A stretch of DNA of 64,000 nt from Aureimonas mangrovi (GCF_014058705.1 NZ_CP059692.1:2609001-2673000); one strand, 5' to 3'; counted from the stretch's first letter, positions 27,902-38,927 are shown. Translations and numbers: made by a program. The notes: generated by a model not told the origin, from the letters alone.

Positions 27902-29407
27902 CTACTTCGCCTCGTAATGGTCGGCGATCAGGCGGTCGAGCAGGCGCACGCCGAAGCCCGAGGCCCAGGACTGGTTGTACTCGCTCGCGGGCGAGCCCAT
28001 CGCCGTACCGGCAACGTCGAGATGGGCCCAGGGCACGTCGTTGACGAACCGCTGCAGGAACTGCGCGGCGGTGATGGAGCCCGCCGCGCGCCCGCCGCCG
28101 ATGTTGCGGATGTCGGCGAACTTGCCCTCGATCATCTTGTCGTATTCCTTGCCCAGCGGCATCCGCCAGACCTTCTCGCCTGTCGCGAGGCCCGCCGCCG
28201 TCAGGCGCTGCGACAGTTCATCGTCGTTGGAGAACAGGCCCGCATGATGGTTGCCGAGCGCGACGATGATCGCGCCCGTCAGCGTGGCGAGGTTCACCAT
28301 GAACTTCGGCTTGAAACGGTCCTGCGTGTACCAGAGCGCATCGGCGAGGACGAGGCGGCCTTCCGCGTCGGTGTTCAGGACCTCGATCGTGGTGCCGGAC
28401 ATCGCCGTCACGATGTCGCCCGGCCGCTGGGCGTTGCCGTCCACCGCGTTCTCCACGAGCCCGACGACGCCGATGGCGTTGACCTTCGCCTTGCGTCCGG
28501 CGAGCGCGCGCATCAGGCCGACGACGGCGGCCGAGCCGCCCATGTCGCCCTTCATGTCTTCCATTCCGGCGGCCGGCTTGATCGAGATGCCGCCGGTATC
28601 GAAGATGACGCCCTTGCCGACGAAGGCGACGGGCGCCTCGCCCTTCGTGCCGCCGTTCCAGCGCATGATGCAAAGGCGCGGCGGCATCGGCGAGCCCTGA
28701 GCGACGCCGAGGAGCGCGTGCATCTTCAGGTCGCGCATCGCGGCCTCGTCTAGAATCTCGACCTCGAGCCCGTGCTCCGCGAGAGCCTCGATGCGGCTCG
28801 CATATTCGGTGGTGGTCAGGATGTTCGCCGGCTCGTTGACGAGATCGCGCGCCAGCACCACCCCCTCGCCGACAGCTGCCGCGATCTCGTAGGCGGCGGT
28901 CGCGGCCTGCGGGTCGGACACGGCGAGCACGATCGAGGACGGCGCCTCCTCCTTCTCCTTCTCCTCGGCGGCCTTTTCGCCCTTGCCACTCTTGTAGCGA
29001 TCGAACTTGTACGCACGCAGCACCGCGCCGAGCGCGACCTGGGCGGCATCCTGCGCCGACAGCGGGCCGTCCGGCGTCTCGCAGCGGATCGTCACGGCCT
29101 TGGAGCCTGACGTCTTGCCGGCCGCGACGCCGCCGATCTTCAGCCAATCTTCGCCCGTGGGAGCGGCGTCGCCCTTGGTGCCGATCACGAGCACACGGTC
29201 GTTCGTCTCGCCCTCCGGCGTGGTGGCCTCCACCGTGGAGAGGCTCTTGCCCTTGAACTTGCCGACGGACGCGGCGCGGCGCGCGAGCGACGCGGTCGCC
29301 TCGTTCAGGCCGCCGGGCAAGGCTCCTTCGGCGCCCGCCAGGAGGACGAGCGTCCCCTCGCCGGCTTCATCGAGCGGCGAGAAGGTGACGGAGGGTTTGG
29401 CGGCCAT
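27902..29407 (-). CDS. pepA: Leucyl aminopeptidase (M17)
   Basis: Cytosolic two-metal aminopeptidase, 501 residues. The C-terminal catalytic domain shows [17 protein letters not shown] (metal ligand Asp and Lys), [11 protein letters not shown] and the diagnostic [14 protein letters not shown]. The N-terminal domain is less conserved and includes a Lys/Glu-rich stretch near residue 150 ([12 protein letters not shown]). An EPAN motif region ([10 protein letters not shown]) is present. A GGAG lies 8 bp before the ATG. It is divergent from lptF and probably co-transcribed with holC. Confidence 0.97.
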   Translation of the reverse strand: MAAKPSVTFSPLDEAGEGTLVLLAGAEGALPGGLNEATASLARRAASVGKFKGKSLSTVEATTPEGETNDRVLVIGTKGDAAPTGEDWLKIGGVAAGKTSGSKAVTIRCETPDGPLSAQDAAQVALGAVLRAYKFDRYKSGKGEKAAEEKEKEEAPSSIVLAVSDPQAATAAYEIAAAVGEGVVLARDLVNEPANILTTTEYASRIEALAEHGLEVEILDEAAMRDLKMHALLGVAQGSPMPPRLCIMRWNGGTKGEAPVAFVGKGVIFDTGGISIKPAAGMEDMKGDMGGSAAVVGLMRALAGRKAKVNAIGVVGLVENAVDGNAQRPGDIVTAMSGTTIEVLNTDAEGRLVLADALWYTQDRFKPKFMVNLATLTGAIIVALGNHHAGLFSNDDELSQRLTAAGLATGEKVWRMPLGKEYDKMIEGKFADIRNIGGGRAAGSITAAQFLQRFVNDVPWAHLDVAGTAMGSPASEYNQSWASGFGVRLLDRLIADHYEAK

Positions 29408-29654
29408 GACTGCTCCGGATGTGGATTGAAGGCATTTGCGGGAAGGCCGGCGGCTGGCACCGGCGCGATCACCGCCTATCTTGTCCCCGTCGGCGGGCTT
29501 TGCAAGGCAGTGTCGACCGCAACCCCGCGTTAACCCTGTTTCTTCGCCCTTCTTTAGCCAAGCTCACTCACTCTATGTTCGCCACCCAGCCGTCGCGGGT
29601 GATCGGCCCCGATCAGGCCGTCGTCGCGGCCCCCGCGGATCCTTCGGACGGTCG

Positions 29655-30848
29655 ATGACGCTTCTGGAACGTTACATCTTCGGCCGTGCCCTCCTGTTCA
29701 GCCTGGCCTCGCTCGCCTCGCTGGTGACGGTGGTCTGGATCGTGCAGGTCCTGCAACGCATCGACATCGTGCGCACGACCGCCTCGGCGGCGGGCGATTT
29801 TCTCTGGATCGCGCTGATGCTGATGCCGGACCTTGCGGCCGGCGTCGTGCCCTTCGCCATCCTGATCGGCTGCGTTCAGGCGCTGAACGCGCTCAACGCG
29901 GATTCGGAGCGCGCGGTCATCGACGCTTCGGGCGCCGGGCGGCTGACAGTTTCCAACCCGATCATGCTTCTTGGCATGCTCGCGGGGCTGGTCGTGCTCT
30001 TCAACTCGCACGTCGTCGGCCCGGCGGCCTCCACCGCCTTCCAGAACGGGCTGCGCACGATCAACGCGGACGCCATCACCCTCTTCCTGCGCCCCGGCCG
30101 CTTCGCGCAGATCCAGGACGGGCTCGTCATCAGCATCGACGAGGCTCGTGGCTCGCGCCTGACAGGGCTGTTCCTCGCTGATTCCCGCGACGAGACGGTG
30201 GATCTCAACTATTTCGCCCGCGAAGCGCAGATCCTCGAGCGCGGAGCGGAATCCTACCTCATCCTCCAGAACGGCCAGCTCCACCGCCGCACGCGCTCCA
30301 ACGGCGCGGTCTCGGTGATCGAGTTCCAGGCCTACGCCTTCGACCTGTCCAGCCTGCGCCCGACCACGAGCGGCGACTGGACGCGCATGGCCGAACGCTC
30401 GACGGCCAGCCTCCTGAACCCCGATCCGAGCGACCCCGTCTGGCAGCGCAACCCGGCCGGCTTCACGGAAGAGCTGACGGCGCGGCGCACCGACTGGCTC
30501 TATCCCATCGCCTTCGCCTTCTGGGCCGTCGTCGTGGCGGGCCACGCGCGCACCAACCGCCAGCAGTCGAGCCCGGCGATGCTCATCGCGCTCGGTGGCG
30601 CGCTCGTTCTGAAGGCGCTCGGCTTCGTCGCGCTGTCGCTTATCGAGGCGGACATGCGCCTCGCCATCGTCGCCTATCTGGTGCCAGCCGCCTCGATCGC
30701 GCTGAGCGCCGCGCTCTACGCCTTCAATATCGACGTGCTTCAGACACGCCTCGTGCGGGCGCTCGGGCGCTTCTTCTCGGCCATCGGCGCCGCCCTGCGC
30801 CGGCTCGTACCAGGACAGGGAGCGCGCCTTCGCGCGGAGCGCTCATGA
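29655..30848 (+). CDS. lptF: LPS export permease LptF
   Basis: 397-residue inner-membrane component of the LptB2FG extractor. The N-terminus ERYIFGRALLFSLASLASLV begins the first membrane helix; further helices lie at about residues 55-75 and 95-120, and three more in the last 130 residues. A periplasmic beta-jellyroll lies between. It is the first gene of the lptF-lptG-lptD run and overlaps lptG by 4 bp (ATGA). A 247-bp spacer separates it from the divergent pepA; a GTTAACC at 29529-29535 in it resembles half a CtrA site. Confidence 0.95.
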   Translation: MTLLERYIFGRALLFSLASLASLVTVVWIVQVLQRIDIVRTTASAAGDFLWIALMLMPDLAAGVVPFAILIGCVQALNALNADSERAVIDASGAGRLTVSNPIMLLGMLAGLVVLFNSHVVGPAASTAFQNGLRTINADAITLFLRPGRFAQIQDGLVISIDEARGSRLTGLFLADSRDETVDLNYFAREAQILERGAESYLILQNGQLHRRTRSNGAVSVIEFQAYAFDLSSLRPTTSGDWTRMAERSTASLLNPDPSDPVWQRNPAGFTEELTARRTDWLYPIAFAFWAVVVAGHARTNRQQSSPAMLIALGGALVLKALGFVALSLIEADMRLAIVAYLVPAASIALSAALYAFNIDVLQTRLVRALGRFFSAIGAALRRLVPGQGARLRAERS

Positions 30849-31924
30849 GACGCACGCTCCAGTTCTATTTCCTGCGCCGCTTCATCGCGAGCTTCCTGTC
30901 GACGCTCGCGATGGTGTTCGCGCTCGCCTACCTCATTGACCTCATCGAGCTCAGCCGGCGCGGGCGCTTCGAGGACATCCCCTTCTCCACCCTCGCGATG
31001 ATCTCGGCCCTGCGGGTGCCCTCCTTCGTCGAGCAGGCGTTTCCCTTCATCGTCCTCTTCGCCTCCATCTTCACCCTCCTCACGCTCAACCGGCGCATGG
31101 AGCTGACCGTGGCGCGCGCCTCGGGCGTCTCGATCTGGCAGATACTCGCCCCCTTCCTGTTCGGGGCGACGATGCTGGGCCTTCTCGCCGTCACCGCCTA
31201 CAACCCGCTCGCCTCTCTGGCACAGGCCAATTCGGCTCGGATCGAGACGCTCGTGGGCGGGGGTGAACTGAGCGTCAGCGACGACCGTCCGCCCTGGCTG
31301 CGGCAGGATGCGGAAGGCGTGCGCTCAATCATCGGCGCTCGCGCCGTCGCGGATGGCGGCCGGGCGCTGGGCGGCGTCGCCGCCTTCATCTTCGATGCGG
31401 ACGGCAATGTCTCCGAGCGCATCGACGCACGCGGCGCTCGGCTCGTCGATGGCGCGTGGGAGATCGACGACGCGACCGTCACGCGCATCGGCTATCCGCC
31501 CGAGCCGCGAGAAGAAATCCGCCTGCCGACCGAGCTCCTGCCCGAATATGTCGAGGAGCGCATCGCCGATCCGCAGACGATCTCCATCTGGCAGCTCGGG
31601 GAAAAGATTCGCGCCGCGCGCAGCCTCGGATACGACGCGGACGCCTTCGCAATGAGATTTCACACATTGATCGCCATGCCGGCGCTTTTCGCGGCGATGG
31701 TGCTCGTGGCTGCAACAGTGGCCGTGCGTTATGCACGCATCGGTCAGTCCGGCCCCACGATCGTCCTTGGCATCGCGGCCGGCTTCGTGCTTTACGTGGT
31801 CAACTTCCTGGCGCAGGCGCTGGGATCGAATGCACTGGCACCGGCTGTCTTGGCGGCCTGGTTCCCGGTCGTGGCGGCAGGATTGTTGGGGACGACGATC
31901 CTGCTCCATCAAGAGGACGGATAG
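30845..31924 (+). CDS. lptG: LPS export permease LptG
   Basis: 359 residues, partner of LptF. The N-terminus LQFYFLRRFIASFLSTLAMV and the segment LLTLNRRMELTVARASGVSI, the coupling helix that meets LptB, are typical. Six membrane helices flank a periplasmic jellyroll. The start overlaps lptF (ATGA). lptD starts 1 bp after the stop, so inner and outer ends of the bridge are made from one mRNA. lptA, lptB and lptC are not in the window. Confidence 0.95.
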   Translation: MRRTLQFYFLRRFIASFLSTLAMVFALAYLIDLIELSRRGRFEDIPFSTLAMISALRVPSFVEQAFPFIVLFASIFTLLTLNRRMELTVARASGVSIWQILAPFLFGATMLGLLAVTAYNPLASLAQANSARIETLVGGGELSVSDDRPPWLRQDAEGVRSIIGARAVADGGRALGGVAAFIFDADGNVSERIDARGARLVDGAWEIDDATVTRIGYPPEPREEIRLPTELLPEYVEERIADPQTISIWQLGEKIRAARSLGYDADAFAMRFHTLIAMPALFAAMVLVAATVAVRYARIGQSGPTIVLGIAAGFVLYVVNFLAQALGSNALAPAVLAAWFPVVAAGLLGTTILLHQEDG

Positions 31925-31925
31925 T

Positions 31926-34385
31926 ATGGGGCCGAGGGGGATCTCGAGCCGCGCGATGGTCGCCCAGCGGCCTTTCGCAAGGCTGGCTCTTCTCACCGGC
32001 GTGGCGCTTTTTGCGCTCGCGGCCGGAGGGAACGCCTTGGCGCAGCCGTCCGTCGGCGGCCTGGGGTCGAACGTCTCGGTTCCGGAGGGCACGCAGCTCT
32101 TCCTCGAGGCAGACACCGTCACCTATGACAGCGAGCGCTCGGTCGTCACCGCCGCCGGCGGCGTGCAGATCGACTATGGCGACTACCAGCTCGTCGCGCG
32201 CGAGGTGGTCTACGACCAGAACACACGCCGTCTCCTCGCACGCGGCGACGTCGAGCTGATCGAGCCCGGCGGCAACCGCATCTACTCCGACGCCGTCGAC
32301 ATCACCGACGACTTCGCCGACGGGTTCATCACCGCCCTTCGGATCGAGACGCCCGAGAACACCCGCTTCGCGGCCTCGCAGGCCGTGCGCCGCGAAGGCG
32401 AGGTCACCACCTTCGAACGCGGCGTCTACACCGCGTGCGAGGCTTGCGCGGAACGGCCGGACCGCCCGCCTTTGTGGCAGGTGAAAGCCAAGCGCATCGT
32501 CTGGGACCAGGGAGACGAGGTCGTGCGCTATTACGGCGCGCGCTTCGAGCTCTTCGGCCTGCCGTTGGCCTACCTGCCCTATTTCGCCACGCCCGATTCC
32601 CAGGCGCAGCGCCAGAGCGGCTTCCTGATGCCCGAGATCCGCCAGTCAGACGAGACGGGCACGGGCGTGCGGGTGCCGTATTTCTGGGCGATCTCGGAAG
32701 ACAAGGACCTGACGGTCGCCGGGACCTACTATTCCAATCAGGGTTTCCTCGGCGAGGCCGAGTACCGGCAGGCCTTCCAGAGCGGCTACTTCACGCTGCA
32801 GGTCGCCGGCATCTCGCAGGACAATCCCGGCGATTTCAACGACTTCCGCGCCGACGGCGTCAACCCGCCCGAGTTCGACGTGACGCCGGGCGACCGCGGC
32901 ATGATCGGCACCACCGGCCGCTTCGCGCTGAACGAGCGCTGGACCTTCGGCTGGGACATCCTCGCCCAGAGCGACCCGAACTTCTCCAACGTCTACGAGA
33001 TCGCCAATTTCGACGATGTCTACCGCACCTCAGAAATCTATCTGACGGGCCTCGGCGACAAGAGCTTCTTCGACCTGCGCGCCCAGAAGTTCGACGTGCA
33101 GTCGATCAACACCTTCACCGAGGAACTGCAGCCCTGGGCGCTGCCCTCGCTCGACTACGAGTACATCTCCGAGAGCCCGGTTATGGGCGGCGAGGTCGAA
33201 TTCGACGTCAACGTCGCCAGCCTGCGCCGCGACGAGACCTCTCCCTCAGGCATCCTCGTCTGCCGGGAAGGCTTCATCATCGACGGAGCCTGCAACGGGA
33301 GCCTCGGCTTTCCGTTCCGCGACGATGTCTTCCGTTACCGCGGGATGGAGGGCGACTACACGCGTGCCACCGCCGAGGCGAGCTGGCGGACGTCTTTCAC
33401 CACGGAACAGGGCCTCGTGCTGACGCCTTCGCTCTCGACGCGCGGCGACCTCTACACCGCCGACATGAGCACGGATCCCTATCTGGCGGGCACGCCCAAT
33501 GCCCTTGGTGGCGTAGACATCAGCGAGACGGGTGCGCGCGGCATGGCGACGGCCGCCATCGAGGCGCGCTATCCGTGGCTGATCGAGACGGCGAATTCCT
33601 CCCACGTCATCGAGCCGATCGCCCAGCTTCTCGTGCGCCCCGACGAGATGGACGCCGGCATGCTGCCCAACGAGGATGCCCAGAGCCTCGTCTTCAACAC
33701 GACCAACCTTTTCGCGCACGACAGGTTCTCCGGCTACGACCGGATCGAGGGTGGCACGCGCGCCAATGTCGGCGTCCAGTATTCGGGCGTGATGGGCACG
33801 GGCTACCAGATCGACGCGGCTGTCGGTCAGTCCTTCCACCTGTTCGGCGAAAACCCGTTCGAGCAGCAGGACCTCGCCCTCGTCGGCTATGATTCGGGCC
33901 TGGAGAGCGACCGCTCCGACTATGTCGCCTCGGTCGGCCTGACCCTGCCGGTCGGCGTCTCGCTTGCCGTCCAGAGCCGCTTCGACGAGGAGAGCCTCGA
34001 CATGGAGCGCGCTGACGTCTCCGCGTCCGCCAATTTCGGCCGCCTCGCCTCATCGCTCACCTACTCGCAGATCGCCGATCAGCCGACCTACGGCTTCGCA
34101 GAGGATCGCCAGCAGGTTTCGGCCAACGCCTCGTTCCGCGTGACCGACGAGATCGTGACCTTCGGCTCGATCGGCTACGACATCGAGAATTCGTCGGTGA
34201 TCTCCAGATCCTTCGGCGTCGGCTATGCGGACGAATGCTTCTCGCTGCTCGCCGAATATCGCATGACGAACGATCGCTATCAGCTCGAGTCCGCTGAATC
34301 GCAGGTGCTTTTCCGCCTTTCGCTGCGCACCCTGGCCGAGGCCGAATACTCCTTCGACGTCGACGGCGACGAAGACCGGTTCTGA
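31926..34385 (+). CDS. lptD: LPS-assembly outer-membrane protein LptD
   Basis: 819 residues. A signal peptide ends near residue 40 (GGNALAQ). The N-terminal jellyroll (OstA type) repeats strands such as LEADTVTYDSERSVVTAAGG and REVVYDQNTRRLLARG. The barrel follows, with strands through to the acidic end. A Cys-X2-Cys pair (TACEACAE) and later Cys residues (CREGF, ACNGSL, DECFSL) could form the family's disulfides. LptD with LptE inserts LPS into the outer leaflet. The ATG at 31926 is directly behind lptG. A SurA-like chaperone gene follows, and LptD is a known SurA client. Confidence 0.95.
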   Translation: MGPRGISSRAMVAQRPFARLALLTGVALFALAAGGNALAQPSVGGLGSNVSVPEGTQLFLEADTVTYDSERSVVTAAGGVQIDYGDYQLVAREVVYDQNTRRLLARGDVELIEPGGNRIYSDAVDITDDFADGFITALRIETPENTRFAASQAVRREGEVTTFERGVYTACEACAERPDRPPLWQVKAKRIVWDQGDEVVRYYGARFELFGLPLAYLPYFATPDSQAQRQSGFLMPEIRQSDETGTGVRVPYFWAISEDKDLTVAGTYYSNQGFLGEAEYRQAFQSGYFTLQVAGISQDNPGDFNDFRADGVNPPEFDVTPGDRGMIGTTGRFALNERWTFGWDILAQSDPNFSNVYEIANFDDVYRTSEIYLTGLGDKSFFDLRAQKFDVQSINTFTEELQPWALPSLDYEYISESPVMGGEVEFDVNVASLRRDETSPSGILVCREGFIIDGACNGSLGFPFRDDVFRYRGMEGDYTRATAEASWRTSFTTEQGLVLTPSLSTRGDLYTADMSTDPYLAGTPNALGGVDISETGARGMATAAIEARYPWLIETANSSHVIEPIAQLLVRPDEMDAGMLPNEDAQSLVFNTTNLFAHDRFSGYDRIEGGTRANVGVQYSGVMGTGYQIDAAVGQSFHLFGENPFEQQDLALVGYDSGLESDRSDYVASVGLTLPVGVSLAVQSRFDEESLDMERADVSASANFGRLASSLTYSQIADQPTYGFAEDRQQVSANASFRVTDEIVTFGSIGYDIENSSVISRSFGVGYADECFSLLAEYRMTNDRYQLESAESQVLFRLSLRTLAEAEYSFDVDGDEDRF

Positions 34386-34552
34386 GGCTGCGTTTCTCGG
34401 CCATTGGGATAGCTCGCGAAAGGATGAGCGCACGCGGGGGTTTCCTCGCGGCGGCAGGCGATCTACAAGCCATCATTGTTTCGCCAAAGGCGCGCGCTAT
34501 CCGTGCGCATGCCGCCGCGCCTGCGGTGCTTTCGATGGGAGATTGCCAGACG

Positions 34553-35497
34553 ATGTTCGCAGGACGCCCCCTCGCCCGATCGGCTCTCGCCGTGATGCTC
34601 ATGGCCGGTGCCGCCGCCGCTGCCGTGGCGGCGACCAGCGTGCCGGCCGTCGCCCAGCAGTCCGAGATCCGCGCGGTCGTGAACCGCGAGGCGATCACCA
34701 GCTATCAGATCCAGCAGCGCGCCGCTTTCCTGCGGCTGCGCCGGGCCCCTGCCTCGAACGAGGCGGCGTTGAACGAGCTGATCGACGAGACGGTGAAGAA
34801 GCAGGAAATCCGGCGGCGCGGGATCAACATTCCGGATTCGGCGGTGGATGATGCCTTCGCCAATTTCGCCCAGCAGAACCGGATGCAGCCGGCCCAGCTC
34901 AACCAGCTCCTTTCGCAGGCCGGTTTCTCGCAGGACGGCTTCAAGGACTACATCCGCACGCAGATGGGGTGGGGCCAGGCCGTGCAGGCCAATGTCCGCC
35001 AGACGGAGCGCCTGAGCGAGCAGGACGCCGTTCAGAGGATGCTTCAGCAGGGCGGCGACAAGCCGAGCACCACGGAATACACGCTGCAGCAGGTGATCCT
35101 TGTGGTACCGGCCGCCGAGCGCTCGCGCGCGCTCGACCGCCGGATGCAGGAGGCCAACGCCCTGCGCCAACGCTTCACCACCTGCCCGGCGACCTATCAG
35201 TACGCACAAGGGCTGCGGGACGTGACGGTGCGTGATCTCGGCCGCGTCACCGAGCCCGAACTGCCACCCAACTGGAAGGACGACATCGTCTCGCTCCAGC
35301 CCGGGCGCACCACCCGCGCGCAGGCGACCGAGCGCGGCGTCGAGTTCATCGGCATCTGCGATGCTCGCACCGTTTCGGACGACCGCTCGGCGACGCTCGT
35401 CCTTGAGGCGCGCGACCTCGAGGCCCTGAACAACAGCGAGCCTGACATCGCCTTCCTGAACCAGCTCAAGGAGCGGGCGACGATCATCCGTCGATGA
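34553..35497 (+). CDS. SurA-like periplasmic chaperone / peptidyl-prolyl isomerase-like protein
   Basis: 314 residues. The signal peptide ([17 protein letters not shown]) cleaves near AVAQQ. A SurA N-terminal chaperone domain follows: [39 protein letters not shown] and the long helices up to about residue 165. The C-terminal part ([18 protein letters not shown] onward) has the position of a parvulin domain but keeps few rotamase residues. It has two Cys (TTCPATYQ and GICDART) that could pair. It sits between lptD and pdxA as surA does in E. coli. Starts at 34535 and 34424 are also possible. The stop overlaps pdxA by 4 bp. Confidence 0.82.
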   Translation: MFAGRPLARSALAVMLMAGAAAAAVAATSVPAVAQQSEIRAVVNREAITSYQIQQRAAFLRLRRAPASNEAALNELIDETVKKQEIRRRGINIPDSAVDDAFANFAQQNRMQPAQLNQLLSQAGFSQDGFKDYIRTQMGWGQAVQANVRQTERLSEQDAVQRMLQQGGDKPSTTEYTLQQVILVVPAAERSRALDRRMQEANALRQRFTTCPATYQYAQGLRDVTVRDLGRVTEPELPPNWKDDIVSLQPGRTTRAQATERGVEFIGICDARTVSDDRSATLVLEARDLEALNNSEPDIAFLNQLKERATIIRR

Positions 35498-36525
35498 GCG
35501 CCGCCGCCGAAAAGCCGCTCGCCGTCACGGTCGGCGAGCCATCCGGCGTCGGGCCGGACATTATCCTGTCGAGTTTCAACGACCGCGCTGCACTCGCGCT
35601 GCCGCCCTTCGTCGTGCTCGCCGATCCGGCGATGCTGGCCGCGCGTGCCGACCGTCTCGGTTTGTCCGTCGAATTCCGCACCGTCGGCATGGCGTCCGAA
35701 GCGACCGCCCTCTTCGCCGAAGTCCTTCCGGTGCTGCCGCTCGTCAACGGCCATTCCGAGGAACCCGGCCGCATCGACCCGGCCAACGCCTTCGGCACGA
35801 TCGAGGCGATCGACCGCGCCGTGCGCCTTGCGCGTGACGGCGAAGCATCGGCCGTCGTCACCTGCCCGATCGACAAGAAGGCGCTCTACGACGCGGGCTT
35901 CGCCCATCCCGGCCACACCGAGTATCTCGCGGACCTGTGCGCGAAGGCCGAAGGCCGAACCTTCACCCCCGTGATGCTCCTGACCGGGCCGGACCTCTCC
36001 TGCGTGCCGGTGACGATCCACGTTCCGCTCGCCGAGGTGCCGGCGCTTCTGACGCGCGAACTGATCGAGGAAACCGCGCGCATCGTCGCTACCGATCTCA
36101 AGCGCCGCTTCGGCCTCAAGAGCCCTCGCATCGCCGTTTCCGGTCTCAACCCGCACGCCGGCGAGCGCGGAGCGCTCGGGCGCGAGGACGAGGCGGTGAT
36201 CGCGCCGGCCGTCGCCGCGCTGAAGGCCGAGGGCCTCGACATCGTCGGCCCCCTGCCCGCCGACACGATGTTCCACCCGCAGGCCCGCGCGCGCTACGAC
36301 GTGGCGCTGTGCATGTATCACGACCAGGCGCTGATCCCGGCCAAGACGCTCGCCTTCGACGAGACGGTGAACGTGACGCTGGGCCTGCCGCTGATCCGAA
36401 CCTCACCCGATCACGGCACGGCGGCAGACATCGCCGGCACGGGCAAGGCGCGCCCGCAGAGCTTCATCGCCGCGCTCGCGCTCGCCGCGCGCATGGCCGG
36501 TATCGAACGCGGGCCCGCCGCCTGA
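35494..36525 (+). CDS. pdxA: 4-hydroxythreonine-4-phosphate dehydrogenase
   Basis: NAD-dependent enzyme of pyridoxal phosphate synthesis, 343 residues. Family motifs are [13 protein letters not shown] at the N-terminus, [20 protein letters not shown] (metal-binding His), [11 protein letters not shown] and [20 protein letters not shown], with further His ligands. A slightly longer N-terminal than E. coli is normal for rhizobia. The ATG overlaps the surA-like stop (ATGA). The rsmA start follows 2 bp after the stop. Confidence 0.96.
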   Translation: MSAAAEKPLAVTVGEPSGVGPDIILSSFNDRAALALPPFVVLADPAMLAARADRLGLSVEFRTVGMASEATALFAEVLPVLPLVNGHSEEPGRIDPANAFGTIEAIDRAVRLARDGEASAVVTCPIDKKALYDAGFAHPGHTEYLADLCAKAEGRTFTPVMLLTGPDLSCVPVTIHVPLAEVPALLTRELIEETARIVATDLKRRFGLKSPRIAVSGLNPHAGERGALGREDEAVIAPAVAALKAEGLDIVGPLPADTMFHPQARARYDVALCMYHDQALIPAKTLAFDETVNVTLGLPLIRTSPDHGTAADIAGTGKARPQSFIAALALAARMAGIERGPAA

Positions 36526-36527
36526 CG

Positions 36528-37346
36528 ATGGACGATCTGCCGCCGCTGCGCGCCGTCCTCGCCGAGCACGGGCTCGACCCGAAAAAGGCGCTCGGTCAGA
36601 ATTTCCTGCTCGACCTCAACCTCACCGGCCGCATCGCCCGGCAGGCCTCGCTTGCGACCATCGAGACCGTCGTCGAGATCGGCCCCGGCCCCGGCGGACT
36701 GACGCGCGCGCTGCTGGCACACGGCGCCCAGCGCGTCGTGGCGGTGGAGAAGGATCCGCGCTGCCTGCCGGCGCTTCACGCCATCGCCGCGCGATATCCG
36801 GGCCGGCTCGAGGTCGTCGAGGGCGACGCGTTGAAGGTCGATTTCGCCGCAATCGCGGCCGGGCCGTTCGCGGTGGTCGCCAATCTTCCCTACAATGTCG
36901 GCACACAGATCCTTCTCGATCTCGTCGCGGTGCCCGAATGGCCGCCGCGCTGGAGCGAACTGGTGCTGATGTTCCAGAAGGAGGTCGCGCAGCGCATCGT
37001 CGCCGGCCCCGGCGACAATCACTATGGCCGGCTCGGCGTCCTGTGCGGTTGGCGCACGCACGCCGAGATCCTGTTCGACGTCTCGCGCGAGGCCTTCACG
37101 CCGCCGCCGAAGGTCACGTCCGCCATCGTGCGCCTGACGCCGCGCGAAGAGCCTCTCCCGGCTTCGCTTCACGCCATGGAGAAGGTGACGGCCGCAGCCT
37201 TCGGCCAGCGGCGCAAGATGCTCCGCCAGAGCCTCAAGGCCATTGGCGGTGAGGCGCTGCTCGCGCGCGCGGAGATCGATCCGCAGCGTCGCGCCGAGAC
37301 GCTGTCGGTCGCCGAGTTCGCCGCGCTCGCCAACGCGCTGGAATAG
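36528..37346 (+). CDS. rsmA: 16S rRNA dimethyladenosine transferase
   Basis: Dimethylates A1518 and A1519 of 16S rRNA (KsgA). 272 residues: [14 protein letters not shown] at the N-terminus, SAM-binding [14 protein letters not shown], catalytic [12 protein letters not shown], and the C-terminal [14 protein letters not shown]. It is the last gene of the envelope run and converges on gmk with a 31-bp spacer. No clear terminator is seen. Confidence 0.96.
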   Translation: MDDLPPLRAVLAEHGLDPKKALGQNFLLDLNLTGRIARQASLATIETVVEIGPGPGGLTRALLAHGAQRVVAVEKDPRCLPALHAIAARYPGRLEVVEGDALKVDFAAIAAGPFAVVANLPYNVGTQILLDLVAVPEWPPRWSELVLMFQKEVAQRIVAGPGDNHYGRLGVLCGWRTHAEILFDVSREAFTPPPKVTSAIVRLTPREEPLPASLHAMEKVTAAAFGQRRKMLRQSLKAIGGEALLARAEIDPQRRAETLSVAEFAALANALE

Positions 37347-37377
37347 CGCACCGTCGGGAAAACAGCGAATAGGGCCC

Positions 37378-38046
37378 TCAGCCCTTCTCGGCTTCCTCCA
37401 GAAGCTTGGTGGTGAAATCGAAGAGGCCGGGGCGTCGGTCGCGGCGCAGCCGTTCGGCATTGACGATCGACAGGACCGCCGAGAAGGCGCGGTCGAGATC
37501 GTCGTTCACCACGACATACTCGTAGTCGCGCCAACGCTCGATCTCGATGCTGGCGTTCTTCAGGCGCGTTGCGATCGTCTCGCCCGAATCCTCGGCGCGG
37601 CGCAGAAGGCGCGCCTTCAGTTCCGCCATGGAAGGCGGCAGGATGAAGATGGACACGACGTCGCTCTTGGCTTGCTCGACGAGCTGGCGCGCACCCTGCC
37701 AGTCGATGTCAAAGAGCATGTCGCGGCCTTCGCGCATGGCCCTTTCGGCCGCCTCGCGCGGTGTACCGTAGAGATTGCCGTGTACCTCGGCCCATTCCAG
37801 CAGCGCATCGCCCGCGCGAAGGCGTTCGAACTCCTCGCGGCTGATGAAGTGGTAGTGCACTCCGTCGATCTCGCTCGCGCGCCGCTTGCGCGTCGTCACG
37901 CTGACGGACAGCGAGAAGCGCGAGTCTAGCTCGAGGAGATTGCGCGCGATCGTCGACTTCCCCGCGCCGGATGGCGAGGAAATGACCAGCATGAGGCCGC
38001 GGCGAGCGATCGGCAGCGGCGATTCGGTATCGATGATCGGCCTCAT
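37378..38046 (-). CDS. gmk: Guanylate kinase
   Basis: Phosphorylates GMP/dGMP to GDP. 222 residues. The P-loop [16 protein letters not shown] sits at about residues 23-38; GMP-binding residues lie in [21 protein letters not shown]; the lid and [16 protein letters not shown] are typical. The start overlaps the YicC stop by 4 bp (ATGA), the classic yicC-gmk coupling. Confidence 0.97.
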   Translation of the reverse strand: MRPIIDTESPLPIARRGLMLVISSPSGAGKSTIARNLLELDSRFSLSVSVTTRKRRASEIDGVHYHFISREEFERLRAGDALLEWAEVHGNLYGTPREAAERAMREGRDMLFDIDWQGARQLVEQAKSDVVSIFILPPSMAELKARLLRRAEDSGETIATRLKNASIEIERWRDYEYVVVNDDLDRAFSAVLSIVNAERLRRDRRPGLFDFTTKLLEEAEKG

Positions 38047-38927
38047 TCGACGTTTTGAACCTGTTCCCGGAACTGGTCGACGACCAGCTTGAGCTCCAGC
38101 CCGACGACAGTCAGGGAAGCTGCGTTCGATTTAGAACAAATCGTGTTCGATTCGCGATGGAATTCCTGCGACAGGAAATCGAGCCGTCGCCCCACCGGCC
38201 CACCCGCCGCCAGCAGCGCGCGTGCCGCCTCCACATGGGCACGCAGGCGGTCGATCTCCTCCCGGATATCGGCGCGCGTGGCGATGAGCGCCGCCTCCTG
38301 CGCCAGACGCGCCGGGTCGAGTTCCGCATCGGCCGACAGAAGCATCTCGACCTGACCCCGCAGTCTGGCCGCGATCGCGCCGGGCGTTCGGGATGGATCA
38401 GCCTCGGCCCGTTCGATCAGCGCGTCGATCTCGCCGAGGCGCGAGAGGAGCACCGCGCCGATCGCCGCGCCCTCCTCTTGCCGCGCTTCGAGAAGCCTTT
38501 CGGCCGCCACCTCGAAACCGGAAATGATCGCCTCGGACGGATGCTGGCGCCAGTCGGCCGCAGCGGTGGCACCGCGCGGCTCGATCACGCCGCGCAGCGC
38601 GAGAAGTCCGTCCGCCGTCGGCGGTGTCGCATGGCCCCTGCTGACGAGGTCGCCCGCGATCGCGACGATCCGCGCCAGAAGCGCCTCGTTGACGACGAGT
38701 TCGGGCGCCTCGTTTTCGGTCGTTATCTGGAGCGCACCCTGCACGTTCCCGCGCGTGAAGCCTGAGACGCGCCGCTTCAGCTCCGGTTCCAGCGCCTCGA
38801 AGCCGGGCGGCAGACGCAGCCGCAGGTCGAAGCCCTCGCCGTTGACCGATCGCAGTTCCCAGACGACGCGCGTCGCGCCCGTCACGCCTTCCCATCGGGC
38901 AAAGCCCGTCATGCTCGTGACGGGCAT
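38043..38927 (-). CDS. yicC: YicC/YloC family endoribonuclease
   Basis: 294 residues. The N-terminal [12 protein letters not shown] and [19 protein letters not shown], and the C-terminal [20 protein letters not shown] (split motif), are diagnostic of the YicC family. E. coli YicC has been shown to act in RNA cleavage with sRNA effects. A strong AAGGGAGGGG precedes the ATG at 38927. It overlaps gmk and follows mltG by 22 bp, so mltG-yicC-gmk are one transcript. Confidence 0.94.
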   Translation of the reverse strand: MPVTSMTGFARWEGVTGATRVVWELRSVNGEGFDLRLRLPPGFEALEPELKRRVSGFTRGNVQGALQITTENEAPELVVNEALLARIVAIAGDLVSRGHATPPTADGLLALRGVIEPRGATAAADWRQHPSEAIISGFEVAAERLLEARQEEGAAIGAVLLSRLGEIDALIERAEADPSRTPGAIAARLRGQVEMLLSADAELDPARLAQEAALIATRADIREEIDRLRAHVEAARALLAAGGPVGRRLDFLSQEFHRESNTICSKSNAASLTVVGLELKLVVDQFREQVQNVE

